This document shows positions 23,578-30,785 of a stretch of 30,792 nucleotides of DNA, piece after piece; within the stretch, counting starts at the first letter, position 1; every line of letters starts with the position of its first letter. The stretch lies in IMG/VR virus record IMGVR_UViG_3300025137_000168, positions 1 to 30,792 of that record; one strand, 5' to 3'. A model generated the notes under the pieces. It made no database searches. It saw nothing but the letters and a program-made list of their open reading frames with translations, and was not told the origin of the DNA. Both the position numbers and the translations under genes were made by a program. Source of the stretch: a virus.

Positions 23578-23723
23578 TTATTCAGTAACCCTCTTACCAT
23601 ATATGTAACTCCACTGTATATACACATTAGCATGAAAAAGGTAGTCATGGCAATGCTGGTTAGAGTATGTTGAATTATCTTCATACAGGTATTTATATTC
23701 CTCTGAGTGCGACTTTGGAGCAT
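23574..23723 (-). CDS. Small membrane protein with two possible starts
   Basis: From ATG 23723, preceded by TTGGAGGATTTTCCC (strong SD GGAGG), the frame gives 49 residues. An in-frame ATG at 23684 gives a 36-residue form (MKIIQHTLTSIAMTTFF..., then MLMCIYSGVTYMV). The short form lies 5 nt after an exact TATAAATA, so late transcripts could only make it, probably leaderless. The core is one transmembrane helix. The stop overlaps the next start as ATGA. Confidence 0.55.
   Translation of the reverse strand: MLQSRTQRNINTCMKIIQHTLTSIAMTTFFMLMCIYSGVTYMVRGLLNK
23690..23697 (-). promoter_or_regulatory. T4-type late promoter inside a small gene
   Basis: An exact TATAAATA on the minus strand within the 5' part of the longer small-membrane-protein frame, 5 nt upstream of its internal ATG at 23684. 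It would also serve the Cys-rich, membrane and Fe-S carrier genes late in infection. Confidence 0.65.
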
Positions 23724-23840
23724 GGGAAAATCCTCCAAGGAAATTTTAGAGGTAAAGATACTAGTTAAAGTTGTTATTACATTTATAGATTAAACTTGTG
23801 TTTTAGTTTTAGTAAGTGATTCGCATATATGGAAAATCCA

Positions 23841-24953
23841 CTAGTTAAGATTGAGAGGATTACCAGTCTTGGTGTTAGGACCAATAACGAACTCCGAAGA
23901 AGAACCATTGATGTTCTCTACTTTGCTCCCTAGTGTTGTTAACTGATAGTTTAAGCAAGTAATGTCAAAGTTACCACCGGTGACAAAGTTCATACCTGTA
24001 GATGCAAACATATTCAGCGACCCATTGTCTATTTGTAAGTTTATATTACTACCAGCACCTACCTGTATTGTAAAGTGCTGATTCGGTATTCCTTGCTGGT
24101 TCACTAGTAACTTGTAATGACCACCTATTGTTTCTTCTTTGTGAAACTGAATTATCTCTTGACTATTTCTGTCTTTACTGCTATAATAGTCTCCTACAGT
24201 TCTATCGATTCGTTCACCTAATCTGGACTGTTGACCACTACCTCCCGGTGTGTTTATCATTTCAATAGACGTACCTGCTCTGTGGTATAGGTGAATTCTT
24301 TCATAATCAGGTGTATCGTCATATTCGGTGATATGACCCGATTCGGTCTCCATTACATGGTTGAATGGGTATTTACTATTGTGTGTATAAGCAGGTTCAC
24401 TCCAATCTGTTGCTGGTACGAAAGGTAGCACCTGACCTGTGAATAGATTGGCAACTCCAAAACTTGCCAGTGGTATCCCTTGTATTCTTCTATCTATTTT
24501 TTGTTGTGTGTGAATATGCTGGTCGTCAGGGTCATTTCGTGCTAACTGATTTACATCACTACCTAAGTGTTTAGGATATTTACTACTAGTACCATCACCA
24601 GTATTAGGGTCGTAGAAACCTACATCAGGATTACCAAACTCTTCAACAACACCAGGTAATACACCAAGGATAACAGGTTCTTGTCTATCCATTCCATCTC
24701 TAAAATATCCCATTACATGAGTACCTTCGGGAGTCCAAGTAGGACTATTACCGATACCAGATATTCCACCGTCAGTCAATGATAGCATTGGTGACGCCCA
24801 CATAAGGTCCTTAGTTGCTAAGTCATTCTTATTGGGTGTGTGATGACCTAATATCCTTACTTGCAGTCTACCTGCTTTCAGTGGGTCTTTTCTAGATTCA
24901 ACTACACCAATGAACCAGAGAAAGTCATTTATACCTGCAAATGATTCGGACAT
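23841..24953 (-). CDS. 5: Baseplate central spike protein gp5 (no lysozyme domain)
   Basis: A 370-residue protein with the gp5/VgrG N-terminal OB fold: FLWFIGVVESRKDPLKAGRL, then QVRILGHHTPNK, DLMWASPM and PEGTHVMGYFRDGMDRQEPV. The middle links to a C-terminal beta-rich needle (HFTIQVGAGSNINLQIDNG...). T4 gp5 (575 aa) has a lysozyme domain between these parts; here I see none, and the protein is about 200 residues shorter. gp5 trimers sit under the hub and carry the PAAR tip encoded at 12250. It has a late promoter 60 nt upstream. Confidence 0.88.
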   Translation of the reverse strand: MSESFAGINDFLWFIGVVESRKDPLKAGRLQVRILGHHTPNKNDLATKDLMWASPMLSLTDGGISGIGNSPTWTPEGTHVMGYFRDGMDRQEPVILGVLPGVVEEFGNPDVGFYDPNTGDGTSSKYPKHLGSDVNQLARNDPDDQHIHTQQKIDRRIQGIPLASFGVANLFTGQVLPFVPATDWSEPAYTHNSKYPFNHVMETESGHITEYDDTPDYERIHLYHRAGTSIEMINTPGGSGQQSRLGERIDRTVGDYYSSKDRNSQEIIQFHKEETIGGHYKLLVNQQGIPNQHFTIQVGAGSNINLQIDNGSLNMFASTGMNFVTGGNFDITCLNYQLTTLGSKVENINGSSSEFVIGPNTKTGNPLNLN

Positions 24954-24954
24954 A

Positions 24955-24999
24955 TTAGATTTCCCTTCGATAAATGTCTGCTTTTAAAACACTGGACAT
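24955..24999 (-). other. Possible 14-codon leader ORF upstream of gp5
   Basis: Within the gp5 late leader an ATG at 24999 opens a 14-codon frame (MSSVLKADIYRREI) ending in TAA 2 nt before the gp5 ATG. Its final codons contain CGAAGGGAAATC, the gp5 ribosome site, so it could couple translation. No SD of its own is evident. Confidence 0.25.
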
Positions 25000-25013
25000 A
25001 CGTTATAATTACC

Positions 25014-25021
25014 TATTTATA
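25014..25021 (-). promoter_or_regulatory. T4-type late promoter for gp5
   Basis: An exact TATAAATA on the minus strand, 60 nt before the gp5 start, just after the stop of the upstream small membrane gene. Confidence 0.8.
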
Positions 25022-25039
25022 GAATACTTACGAAATACA

Positions 25040-25189
25040 CTAAACACCACTCCAGAGTAATCCTATCAGTGCTATTACCAGTGCTAATGGATACAACCAA
25101 TTCGTCCACAAGTAAGGGATCCTCTGACTTTTCTCAAAGAATACACCACTGTGTGCAACTCTACGCATTCTCTCTTCTTCTTTGTTCAT
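25040..25189 (-). CDS. Small single-pass membrane protein (49 aa)
   Basis: A 49-codon frame starting 1 nt after the previous stop. A charged N-terminus (MNKEEERMRRVAHSGVFFEK) is followed by one transmembrane helix (LYPLALVIALIGLLWSG). Ribosome site AAAGGG lies 10 nt upstream. The tight fit with the 84-aa gene supports it. Function unknown. Confidence 0.6.
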   Translation of the reverse strand: MNKEEERMRRVAHSGVFFEKSQRIPYLWTNWLYPLALVIALIGLLWSGV

Positions 25190-25190
25190 T

Positions 25191-25445
25191 CTAGTGACCC
25201 TTTATGGATTGTAGTTCATTATCATCTCTTGTATAATCGTCTATTATGGTAAGAGTTTCACTTAATGTAAAGTTCTCTAACGAATAGAAATGTATCCATC
25301 TTTTCTTAATATTAAGCAAGTCCTTTGGTGTTAAGGTCTTTGTATAGTTATTGTTACAGTATTCTGTTAATGGTGTCCATATCTGTCTAAGTTCTTTATA
25401 TGTAAATTTGTTTAGTAAATCGTTATCTTCTGTGCTTTTGCTCAT
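25191..25445 (-). CDS. Unknown soluble protein (84 aa)
   Basis: An 84-residue, mostly helical protein (DLLNKFTYKELRQIWTPLTE, then LTPKDLLNIKKRWIHFYSLE) with no signal or membrane segment. Its ATG overlaps the stop of the 22-aa candidate upstream (ATGA), with GGAGAT as ribosome site. It is part of the early-promoter unit that begins at 26363. No family recognised. Confidence 0.6.
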   Translation of the reverse strand: MSKSTEDNDLLNKFTYKELRQIWTPLTEYCNNNYTKTLTPKDLLNIKKRWIHFYSLENFTLSETLTIIDDYTRDDNELQSIKGH

Positions 25446-25510
25446 ATAATCTCCAGTGCTTTAGCAATGATTAATATCGTAATAACTATCATAATTCCAT
25501 CTAAATTCAA
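25442..25510 (-). CDS. Candidate 22-aa membrane micropeptide
   Basis: A TTG at 25510 overlaps the stop of the cytochrome gene (CATTGA) and follows AAAAAGAGG. The frame encodes MNLDGIMIVITILIIAKALE plus two residues and stops at the start of the next gene as ATGA. The perfect overlap on both sides and single hydrophobic helix make it plausible, but it is very short. Confidence 0.4.
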   Translation of the reverse strand: MNLDGIMIVITILIIAKALEII

Positions 25511-25911
25511 TGTGCTAACCTCTTTTTCTCTAGGTAATCAAGTATAATCTTCATATCTGCTTCTTTCTTTATACCTGTCCACATCATCTTCGTGTTTTTT
25601 ACATCTTTACCAAAGTATGCTTGTCTGGTCTTTCTATCGGACAACCAATTTTTCAGCGATTCTCTATCCCAGACTATGTCAGAGTTTTTAAGGTAATCAG
25701 AGTATCTGTACCCTTTTACCTGACCTGCTTTACTATTAAATACTCCCCATAGGTTCGGACCCATTCCACCTTTCTTTCCTTCGTCTATCTTATGACAACC
25801 AGCACATTTGCGAAACTCTTGGTCTATTGCGTAAGCAGTACCTATTGCTACAAACACTGCTATTACTATTGATACTAAAAATCCTATCCCTAATAGGTTT
25901 AATTTGTTCAT
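25507..25911 (-). CDS. Class I c-type cytochrome, membrane-anchored or exported
   Basis: A 134-residue protein with an N-terminal hydrophobic segment (LLGIGFLVSIVIAVFVAIGT, possible cleavage after AYA at 28) and a covalent haem motif CAGCH at residues 36-40. GPNLWGVFNSKAGQVKGYRY and SDYLKNSDIVWDRESLKNWL are classic of alphaproteobacterial cytochrome c2/c550 types. NTKMMWTG supplies the distal Met (109 or 110), so a His/Met low-spin haem is expected. It acts on the periplasmic side and needs host cytochrome maturation. It overlaps the upstream exported-protein gene (ATGA) and is transcribed from a consensus early promoter, not a late one. A role in keeping host respiration running is inference. 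Confidence 0.9.
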   Translation of the reverse strand: MNKLNLLGIGFLVSIVIAVFVAIGTAYAIDQEFRKCAGCHKIDEGKKGGMGPNLWGVFNSKAGQVKGYRYSDYLKNSDIVWDRESLKNWLSDRKTRQAYFGKDVKNTKMMWTGIKKEADMKIILDYLEKKRLAH

Positions 25912-26363
25912 AATTGCTCTCCTGGATATAGTTCTAAGTAAATAAAGTTTTGATTATACTCTGGTGCTATATTCTCTGACACTAGACACATAATCTGCGT
26001 TATTGTGTGTAATTCTAATATTGCTATCTTACTCATATGATATTTACCATTCGTAAAATTACTCTTTATTAATATGTAGGTGTGGTTTCCACTCTCGTTG
26101 ATACCTCTAAATGCTCTTACATATCCTTTTGCAGTCATTCTATTCATTATAACATCATCTTTATCACATAGCAACCCTTTATTAATCATCATTGCGTATT
26201 TACCATCGTCCTCTTCACCTTGTTGTAACCACTCTGGTTCTGCTGTAATACGACTTATTGGTGGTTCATCTGCTGTTGCTACACCTACTGCGACCAGTAT
26301 GGTCAACATTGCGATAACTAGATATACTGACCATATATCTCTTAGTTTGTTGTTTTTTTTCAT
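25908..26363 (-). CDS. Exported unknown protein, partner of cytochrome c
   Basis: A 151-residue protein. I start it at the ATG at 26363, because AAGGAT precedes it properly and the longer version (26390) would begin inside the -10 box. A hydrophobic segment (WSVYLVIAMLTILVAVGV) ends in ATA/DEPP, a good signal-peptidase site. The mature part (PEWLQQGEEDDGKYAMMINK, CDKDDVIMNRM, GYVRAFRGINESGNH) is a small globular domain with two Cys. The stop overlaps the cytochrome start. I do not recognise the family. Confidence 0.7.
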   Translation of the reverse strand: MKKNNKLRDIWSVYLVIAMLTILVAVGVATADEPPISRITAEPEWLQQGEEDDGKYAMMINKGLLCDKDDVIMNRMTAKGYVRAFRGINESGNHTYILIKSNFTNGKYHMSKIAILELHTITQIMCLVSENIAPEYNQNFIYLELYPGEQL

Positions 26364-26385
26364 TGGATATCCTTGTTTTTTCTCT

Positions 26386-26414
26386 ATCATACTATAATAT
26401 TATCACATTGTCAA
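26386..26414 (-). promoter_or_regulatory. Consensus sigma70-type early promoter for the cytochrome unit
   Basis: On the minus strand TTGACA (26414-26409), a 17-bp gap and TATGAT (26391-26386). It differs from the plus-strand early promoters by the standard gap and by lacking the ACTGATTCG tag. Confidence 0.75.
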
Positions 26415-26417
26415 GTC

Positions 26418-27857
26418 TTATTGAGGTATTCCTATTGACCCTAAACTCTTTGATGTTTCTAAATTAGTAAATGTATCTGTGTTTGAATTAGGAGGTGATA
26501 CTTTAAATGCGTCTTTTTGTAATGATAATATCATGTCATGCGTACCAGAAACAGTAGTATCAAAAGTATGACGCAATGCTGTTACCAAATAAAGACCTGA
26601 CATTCTTTTATCTATGTTCTCTTCATAGGTGTTTTTATTTCTATGCGAATATGTTGGAAAATCTACATCTACCACATCACCTGCTTGAATACCCAAATAA
26701 CCAGGTACAGTTATCTGAACCACAGTGTTACGCATATTAGAATATTTTGCGTTCTTTGGTTGAGTAATATCTATCTGTGGTGCTGTGGTAGTATTAACAT
26801 CACCAAATAATTGTGATGCATTTGATTTGAAATATCTCTTTGATGGTAACTCTTGTATAGTTCGATTATCTTTGTAAACAAAATTACCAACTCTCTTACC
26901 TTTATTATTTTCCATACTAGGGTTTTTATCAAAATGTTCGTTATACTTAAATATCTTGCTGTTAAACTTTTTACTAGTTTGGTCATAATGCACAAGTTCT
27001 GAACTATATGCACCCTCATCTAAACTATCAATGGTATCAAATTGTTTTTTAATTTCATAGTGTATGATACCACCCATTTGATAATCTACATTTTTATCAC
27101 TATTTCCTCTAAAGTCAATTCTTCTATGCTTATACTTTATACCATGTTTTGAATGTCTAGGTGCACCATTATTTAAATTAGTTAAACTTTGTAATGACCT
27201 AAAATGAAACCCTAATAGATTTTCAAAAAAAAGATACCCTGGATTTGTATGATATTCACTTTGTGTTTTTTTTGCTATATGCATAATGTGTTCTAATGGA
27301 TTAGCATATGGTAATACCATTTTATGTCTGCTACTTGTTTTTTCTACCATCAATGCTTTTTTTGAATTCATATGATTTCTTAATAATTCAGAAACTATGT
27401 TTTCATGTGTGTTATATACTGCTTTACTTACAAATTCTGTTTTATCTCTTATCATTTCTTGACTACAAAAATGTATCACATAAGTTTGAGTAGTAAAATC
27501 AGTTGCATTTCTATTTGTAATAGAATATATGTGCATAGGAGAACCAGTTTGTGTTTGAAAGTCATAAATTGCATCATAACCAGGTGTCATTATTTGAAAC
27601 TCTAATCTTTCAAATCCTAATATAGGTAAATTCTTTTCAAAAATATTATCCATATCTGCGATAACTATATTTCCTGTTATAAAGGGTTGATATATGCTCT
27701 CAAATATATTAATCTCTAAAATCAAAGGAAATATATTTAATGTTTGGTGTGTTGATGTAGATGAGATAGAATTATATGGTATTAGATTGACGGCAGGTAA
27801 TATATTAAAACTACCTTTTTGTCTTTTTTTACCTGTGTTGTATGCTGAAGTAACCAT
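26418..27857 (-). CDS. Baseplate hub protein (gp27-type)
   Basis: A 479-residue protein in the hub position, between gp53 and the gp5-containing block. The N-terminal part has LILEINIFESIYQPFITGNI and VIADMDNIFEKNLPILGFER (hub ring domain style, with strands building a trimer). The C-terminal part has QITVPGYLGIQAGDVVDVDF and RMSGLYLVTALRHTFDTTVS, typical of the last domain of gp27/gpD hub proteins. T4 gp27 is 391 aa. Identification rests on these patterns and synteny, as the family diverges strongly. It overlaps gp53 as TAATG. Confidence 0.7.
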   Translation of the reverse strand: MVTSAYNTGKKRQKGSFNILPAVNLIPYNSISSTSTHQTLNIFPLILEINIFESIYQPFITGNIVIADMDNIFEKNLPILGFERLEFQIMTPGYDAIYDFQTQTGSPMHIYSITNRNATDFTTQTYVIHFCSQEMIRDKTEFVSKAVYNTHENIVSELLRNHMNSKKALMVEKTSSRHKMVLPYANPLEHIMHIAKKTQSEYHTNPGYLFFENLLGFHFRSLQSLTNLNNGAPRHSKHGIKYKHRRIDFRGNSDKNVDYQMGGIIHYEIKKQFDTIDSLDEGAYSSELVHYDQTSKKFNSKIFKYNEHFDKNPSMENNKGKRVGNFVYKDNRTIQELPSKRYFKSNASQLFGDVNTTTAPQIDITQPKNAKYSNMRNTVVQITVPGYLGIQAGDVVDVDFPTYSHRNKNTYEENIDKRMSGLYLVTALRHTFDTTVSGTHDMILSLQKDAFKVSPPNSNTDTFTNLETSKSLGSIGIPQ

Positions 27858-28393
27858 TAGTTCATTTGCATCAGTCTATCAAATTCTTTTAAGAAAGCAG
27901 GTAATAAATTTGGATTTAATAAATTAATTTGTCTGATTTTATCTTGTTCTCTTTCTTCATACTCTCTATTTGTTATTGCAGTTGCACCTGTTATATCACT
28001 ACTGACTTGTATTAAATGTGAGTAATCTGCTGGACCTTGAGGTTTTAAAACACCACTATCTTTTGTTATCTCATAATGGTGAGTAGCATTAGGAAATTGG
28101 TACTTATCTTCTAGATATAATTCAAATGTTATTTGGTCCATAGGCCATCCAGTGTATCTATCTGTAACATTATTTGTCATTAATATCACCCAATGATATG
28201 TTGAATTTTTAAAATGATAAAAAGCAACGTCTTCAGGAGTGTCTCCTGATGGTACAGTATATTTGTCATACAAAAAAGCATCATCACTAATACCTGATTG
28301 TACTTTTATTCTAGTAAGTAAATCTGTGGCGTACGTGTAATTACCGTCACCTTTGATATCATATACTCCTTTTTCAAATGCATTGAAAAACAT
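27857..28393 (-). CDS. 53: Baseplate wedge protein gp53
   Basis: A 178-residue gp53 homologue, the LysM-like wedge protein that locks neighbouring wedges around the hub. Recognisable blocks are YDIKGDGNYTYATDLLTRIK, DKYTVPSGDTPEDVAFYHF and NSTYHWVILMTNNVTDRYTG, then WPMDQITFELYLEDKY. It starts 1 nt after the gp48-like stop and ends in the hub start. Confidence 0.92.
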   Translation of the reverse strand: MFFNAFEKGVYDIKGDGNYTYATDLLTRIKVQSGISDDAFLYDKYTVPSGDTPEDVAFYHFKNSTYHWVILMTNNVTDRYTGWPMDQITFELYLEDKYQFPNATHHYEITKDSGVLKPQGPADYSHLIQVSSDITGATAITNREYEEREQDKIRQINLLNPNLLPAFLKEFDRLMQMN

Positions 28394-28394
28394 A

Positions 28395-29846
28395 TTAGTA
28401 CCCTTGTGCTATTGTTTCTTTTGTCATAATCTCTAATTCTGTAAATGTTAATTCCATAGTTGTTGCAACAGGTGGAGCACCTTCACTATCTGGATAGAAT
28501 GTGTGAAATTTACTATCAGGAGCATAATCTACATTACATGATGTTAACATGCAACGACTTATGGTTGGTATATAATTATTTTTATTCTCTCTATATGCAT
28601 AAGTTATTTGAAACTCTGATGGTACACCTAATTGACCTTGTTCGCTTATAGCAGGAGACATATAATATTTAAAAACTTTTATTATTTGATGCATTTGTTC
28701 CATCTCTTCTGAATTTTTAGGTATAAGGTCAAATGTAAAAGTAAAATCTCTAAAAGGTACACTTTTAAATGCATTTTCCATATTAGGATTAAAAACAAAA
28801 CCAGAAGACATTGTTTCCATAACTTCAAATGATGGTAAAATAGTGCTTGCCATACCTCTCAATGCTCTTGAAAGTCCTTCAGCACCACCTTCCACAGCAC
28901 TTTCAAAAGAACCAGTACCTCCGAATGCTCCTCTTAAAAACTCTACTATATTTTTAGTAAAACCTATACCAGTACCACCTGTTGTTTCTACTTTATAATC
29001 AAATTTATGATTTTGATTTGGCATTCCTAATACTACCGTGCTTGATATCGTTTTTTGCCCCTGATTCAGTCCTTTTCTATAACCTGATTGGTATTTTGTT
29101 ATTTGTCTACTTTTTAAAATCTCTTGAGATTGAAGTGAACCATAATTTTCTGGTGTATATAAATTTTTTATATTTTCTGTTTTTTTTGAACGATTTTTTG
29201 CTTCACCAAGAATAGTAGGTATTTTATGAGGTCTGATACTTTGTGAATCAAGAAAATTTATTGCTGGACCTTTGACAGTTGGGTTCGCTTCGTCAATGAT
29301 ATCAAATATTATATAATGTCCATCACCCATGTTGCTAACTTCTTGAGGAAAATGATGATGTGTATATGCAAATGGGTTGTTTTGTTTACCTAGATGTGCT
29401 TTATCGGCAAGAGCATCAAAATTATATGGAGATTTTGATACTAATGATTTAATTTGCTTTGAAAAATGGTCATTACCTTTTCCTGAATATGCTCCACCTA
29501 AGATACCTCCTATATCTCTACTTGTACCTTCTTGTAGAATATTAATAACACCTAACGCCCTCGTAAATCCAGAAGGTATTCTACCTACAACCGATTGAAT
29601 ACCTCTATCAATAAGTCCATTTACAGAACCCGTAACTTTATTCACAAGACCATTAATTTTACCCATAGCAAAACTAGTCGCCATACCTTTTGCTGAATTC
29701 ATCAAGTTAGCACCTAATGAACTCATAGATGGCATTGCTATAGTAGGTGTAATGATACTTGTAATCTTAGGTACAAAACTTGCAACGGCGTTACCTGCGT
29801 ATGATGTAATCGCCGAAAATGCACTACTTAAAGAACCCCATGGCAT
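28395..29846 (-). CDS. 48: Baseplate tail-tube cap/initiator protein (gp48/gp54 type)
   Basis: A 483-residue protein. The C-terminal ~150 residues (VPFRDFTFTFDLIPKNSEEM, EQMHQIIKVFKYYMSPA, VPSEFQITYAY, and TTMELTFTELEIMTKE) match the gp48/gp54 tube-initiator type, which joins baseplate hub and tail tube. The N-terminal ~120 residues are Gly/Ala/Ser-rich and hydrophobic (AITSYAGNAVASFV, GMATSFAMGKINGLV) and probably contact the tube lumen or tape measure. I favour gp48 from adjacency to gp53, but gp54 is possible. Late promoter upstream; ribosome site AGGAG. Confidence 0.7.
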   Translation of the reverse strand: MPWGSLSSAFSAITSYAGNAVASFVPKITSIITPTIAMPSMSSLGANLMNSAKGMATSFAMGKINGLVNKVTGSVNGLIDRGIQSVVGRIPSGFTRALGVINILQEGTSRDIGGILGGAYSGKGNDHFSKQIKSLVSKSPYNFDALADKAHLGKQNNPFAYTHHHFPQEVSNMGDGHYIIFDIIDEANPTVKGPAINFLDSQSIRPHKIPTILGEAKNRSKKTENIKNLYTPENYGSLQSQEILKSRQITKYQSGYRKGLNQGQKTISSTVVLGMPNQNHKFDYKVETTGGTGIGFTKNIVEFLRGAFGGTGSFESAVEGGAEGLSRALRGMASTILPSFEVMETMSSGFVFNPNMENAFKSVPFRDFTFTFDLIPKNSEEMEQMHQIIKVFKYYMSPAISEQGQLGVPSEFQITYAYRENKNNYIPTISRCMLTSCNVDYAPDSKFHTFYPDSEGAPPVATTMELTFTELEIMTKETIAQGY

Positions 29847-29859
29847 ATATTTTCTCCTA

Positions 29860-29867
29860 GATAAATA
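29860..29867 (+). promoter_or_regulatory. Possible late promoter for gp4
   Basis: GATAAATA on the plus strand matches seven of eight bases of the T4 late box and lies 28 nt upstream of gp4, facing away from the gp48 late promoter. Confidence 0.35.
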
Positions 29868-29880
29868 ATTCTTTTAATAC

Positions 29881-29888
29881 TATTTATA
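29881..29888 (-). promoter_or_regulatory. T4-type late promoter for the gp48-gp53-hub operon
   Basis: An exact TATAAATA on the minus strand, 34 nt before the ATG at 29846. Confidence 0.8.
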
Positions 29889-29895
29889 AGGTAAG

Positions 29896-30324
29896 ATGAA
29901 GAGTTATAAAGGATTATATCGCCCTACTAATCCAAAGAAATATGTAGGAGACACAAAACAAATAGTGTATCGTTCTAATCTTGAACGAAAGTTCATGCTC
30001 TATTGTGATAGAAACGATAATGTAACACAGTGGGCAAGTGAAGAGTTATCGATACCTTATCGTTCACCATTAGATAATAGAATACACCGATACTTTCCAG
30101 ACTTTCTTGTGCGAACTGATAAAGGTAAGAAATTTTGTATAGAGATAAAACCTTATCGTCAATGTATGAAACCAAAAACTCCTAAACGTAAAACAAAATA
30201 TCATATTCGTGAAAACATGGAGTATGCAAAGAATATTGCTAAATGGGAATCTGCTAAAAAATATTGTGCTAATAACAATATGGAGTTTAAGATTATTACA
30301 GAGAAAGATTTGGGTTCTTATTAA
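29896..30324 (+). CDS. 4: Head completion nuclease-like protein gp4
   Basis: A 142-residue gp4/gp50-type head completion protein with a PD-(D/E)xK (TnsA-like) nuclease core. YRPTNPKKYVGD opens it; catalytic candidates are E30 (SNLERKF), D69 (RYFPDFLV) and E83-x-K85 (CIEIKPY). The length is close to T4 gp4 (150 aa). The protein is thought to trim or cap packaged DNA at the portal before tail joining. It is alone on the plus strand between two minus-strand blocks. SD is AAGG five bases upstream. Confidence 0.9.
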   Translation: MKSYKGLYRPTNPKKYVGDTKQIVYRSNLERKFMLYCDRNDNVTQWASEELSIPYRSPLDNRIHRYFPDFLVRTDKGKKFCIEIKPYRQCMKPKTPKRKTKYHIRENMEYAKNIAKWESAKKYCANNNMEFKIITEKDLGSY

Positions 30325-30332
30325 ATATAAAC

Positions 30333-30785
30333 TTATCCAAAAATTGCTCTAAAAATATTATATTTTTGCATAAGAGATGGATTTAAAGCACTTTTTTTAC
30401 CACTCACATGATTATTTGATATTGCGTCTTGTTTATGCTGAATAATTTGTATATTTCTTTCTCGTGTCATATTGTCTTTCCTAATTGATTCTATTTCAGC
30501 AGTTTTTACCCTACTTGCATCATATCGGGTTTGCAAACTTCGTAGCACATTACCTTGTGCTTGTTTAACGTCCATTTGTCTAAGGGTTGGTGTGTAAGTA
30601 CCTCTTTCTAGTAATTGTTCATCTGTTCCAAAACCTTCTTTTATTCTTTGTGTCAATAAAGCATCTTCTGTTTCTTTAACATCTTCTTCATCTGTTTTAA
30701 AAATTCTAAGATTTTTCATCAGCATTTGTGTTATAGTATCCTTTTTTCCTATTTGAAAATCTTTTTCCTTTTCAAGTGCCAGCAT
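30333..30785 (-). CDS. Unknown charged protein, possibly the 3' part of a larger gene
   Basis: A 150-residue helical, charged protein (KEKDFQIGKKDTITQMLMKN, QMDVKQAQGNVLRSLQTRYD, ending MQKYNIFRAIFG). The ATG at 30785 has AGGTGAA directly before it, which could be an SD, but the frame stays open to the window edge, so it may be the C-terminal part of a longer virion protein such as the tape measure. It converges on gp4 with an 8-nt gap and no clear terminator. No family recognised. Confidence 0.5.
   Translation of the reverse strand: MLALEKEKDFQIGKKDTITQMLMKNLRIFKTDEEDVKETEDALLTQRIKEGFGTDEQLLERGTYTPTLRQMDVKQAQGNVLRSLQTRYDASRVKTAEIESIRKDNMTRERNIQIIQHKQDAISNNHVSGKKSALNPSLMQKYNIFRAIFG

Noticed and set aside
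23724-23863. Two copies each of GGAAAATCC and ACTAGTTAA near the gp5 3' end
   Set aside because: Spacing differs between the copies and the sequence is AT-rich; likely chance or minor duplication with no clear function.
26364-26390. Longer start of the exported cytochrome partner
   Set aside because: The ATG at 26390 lies inside the -10 hexamer of the promoter, so it would not be in the mRNA; the ATG at 26363 has an SD.
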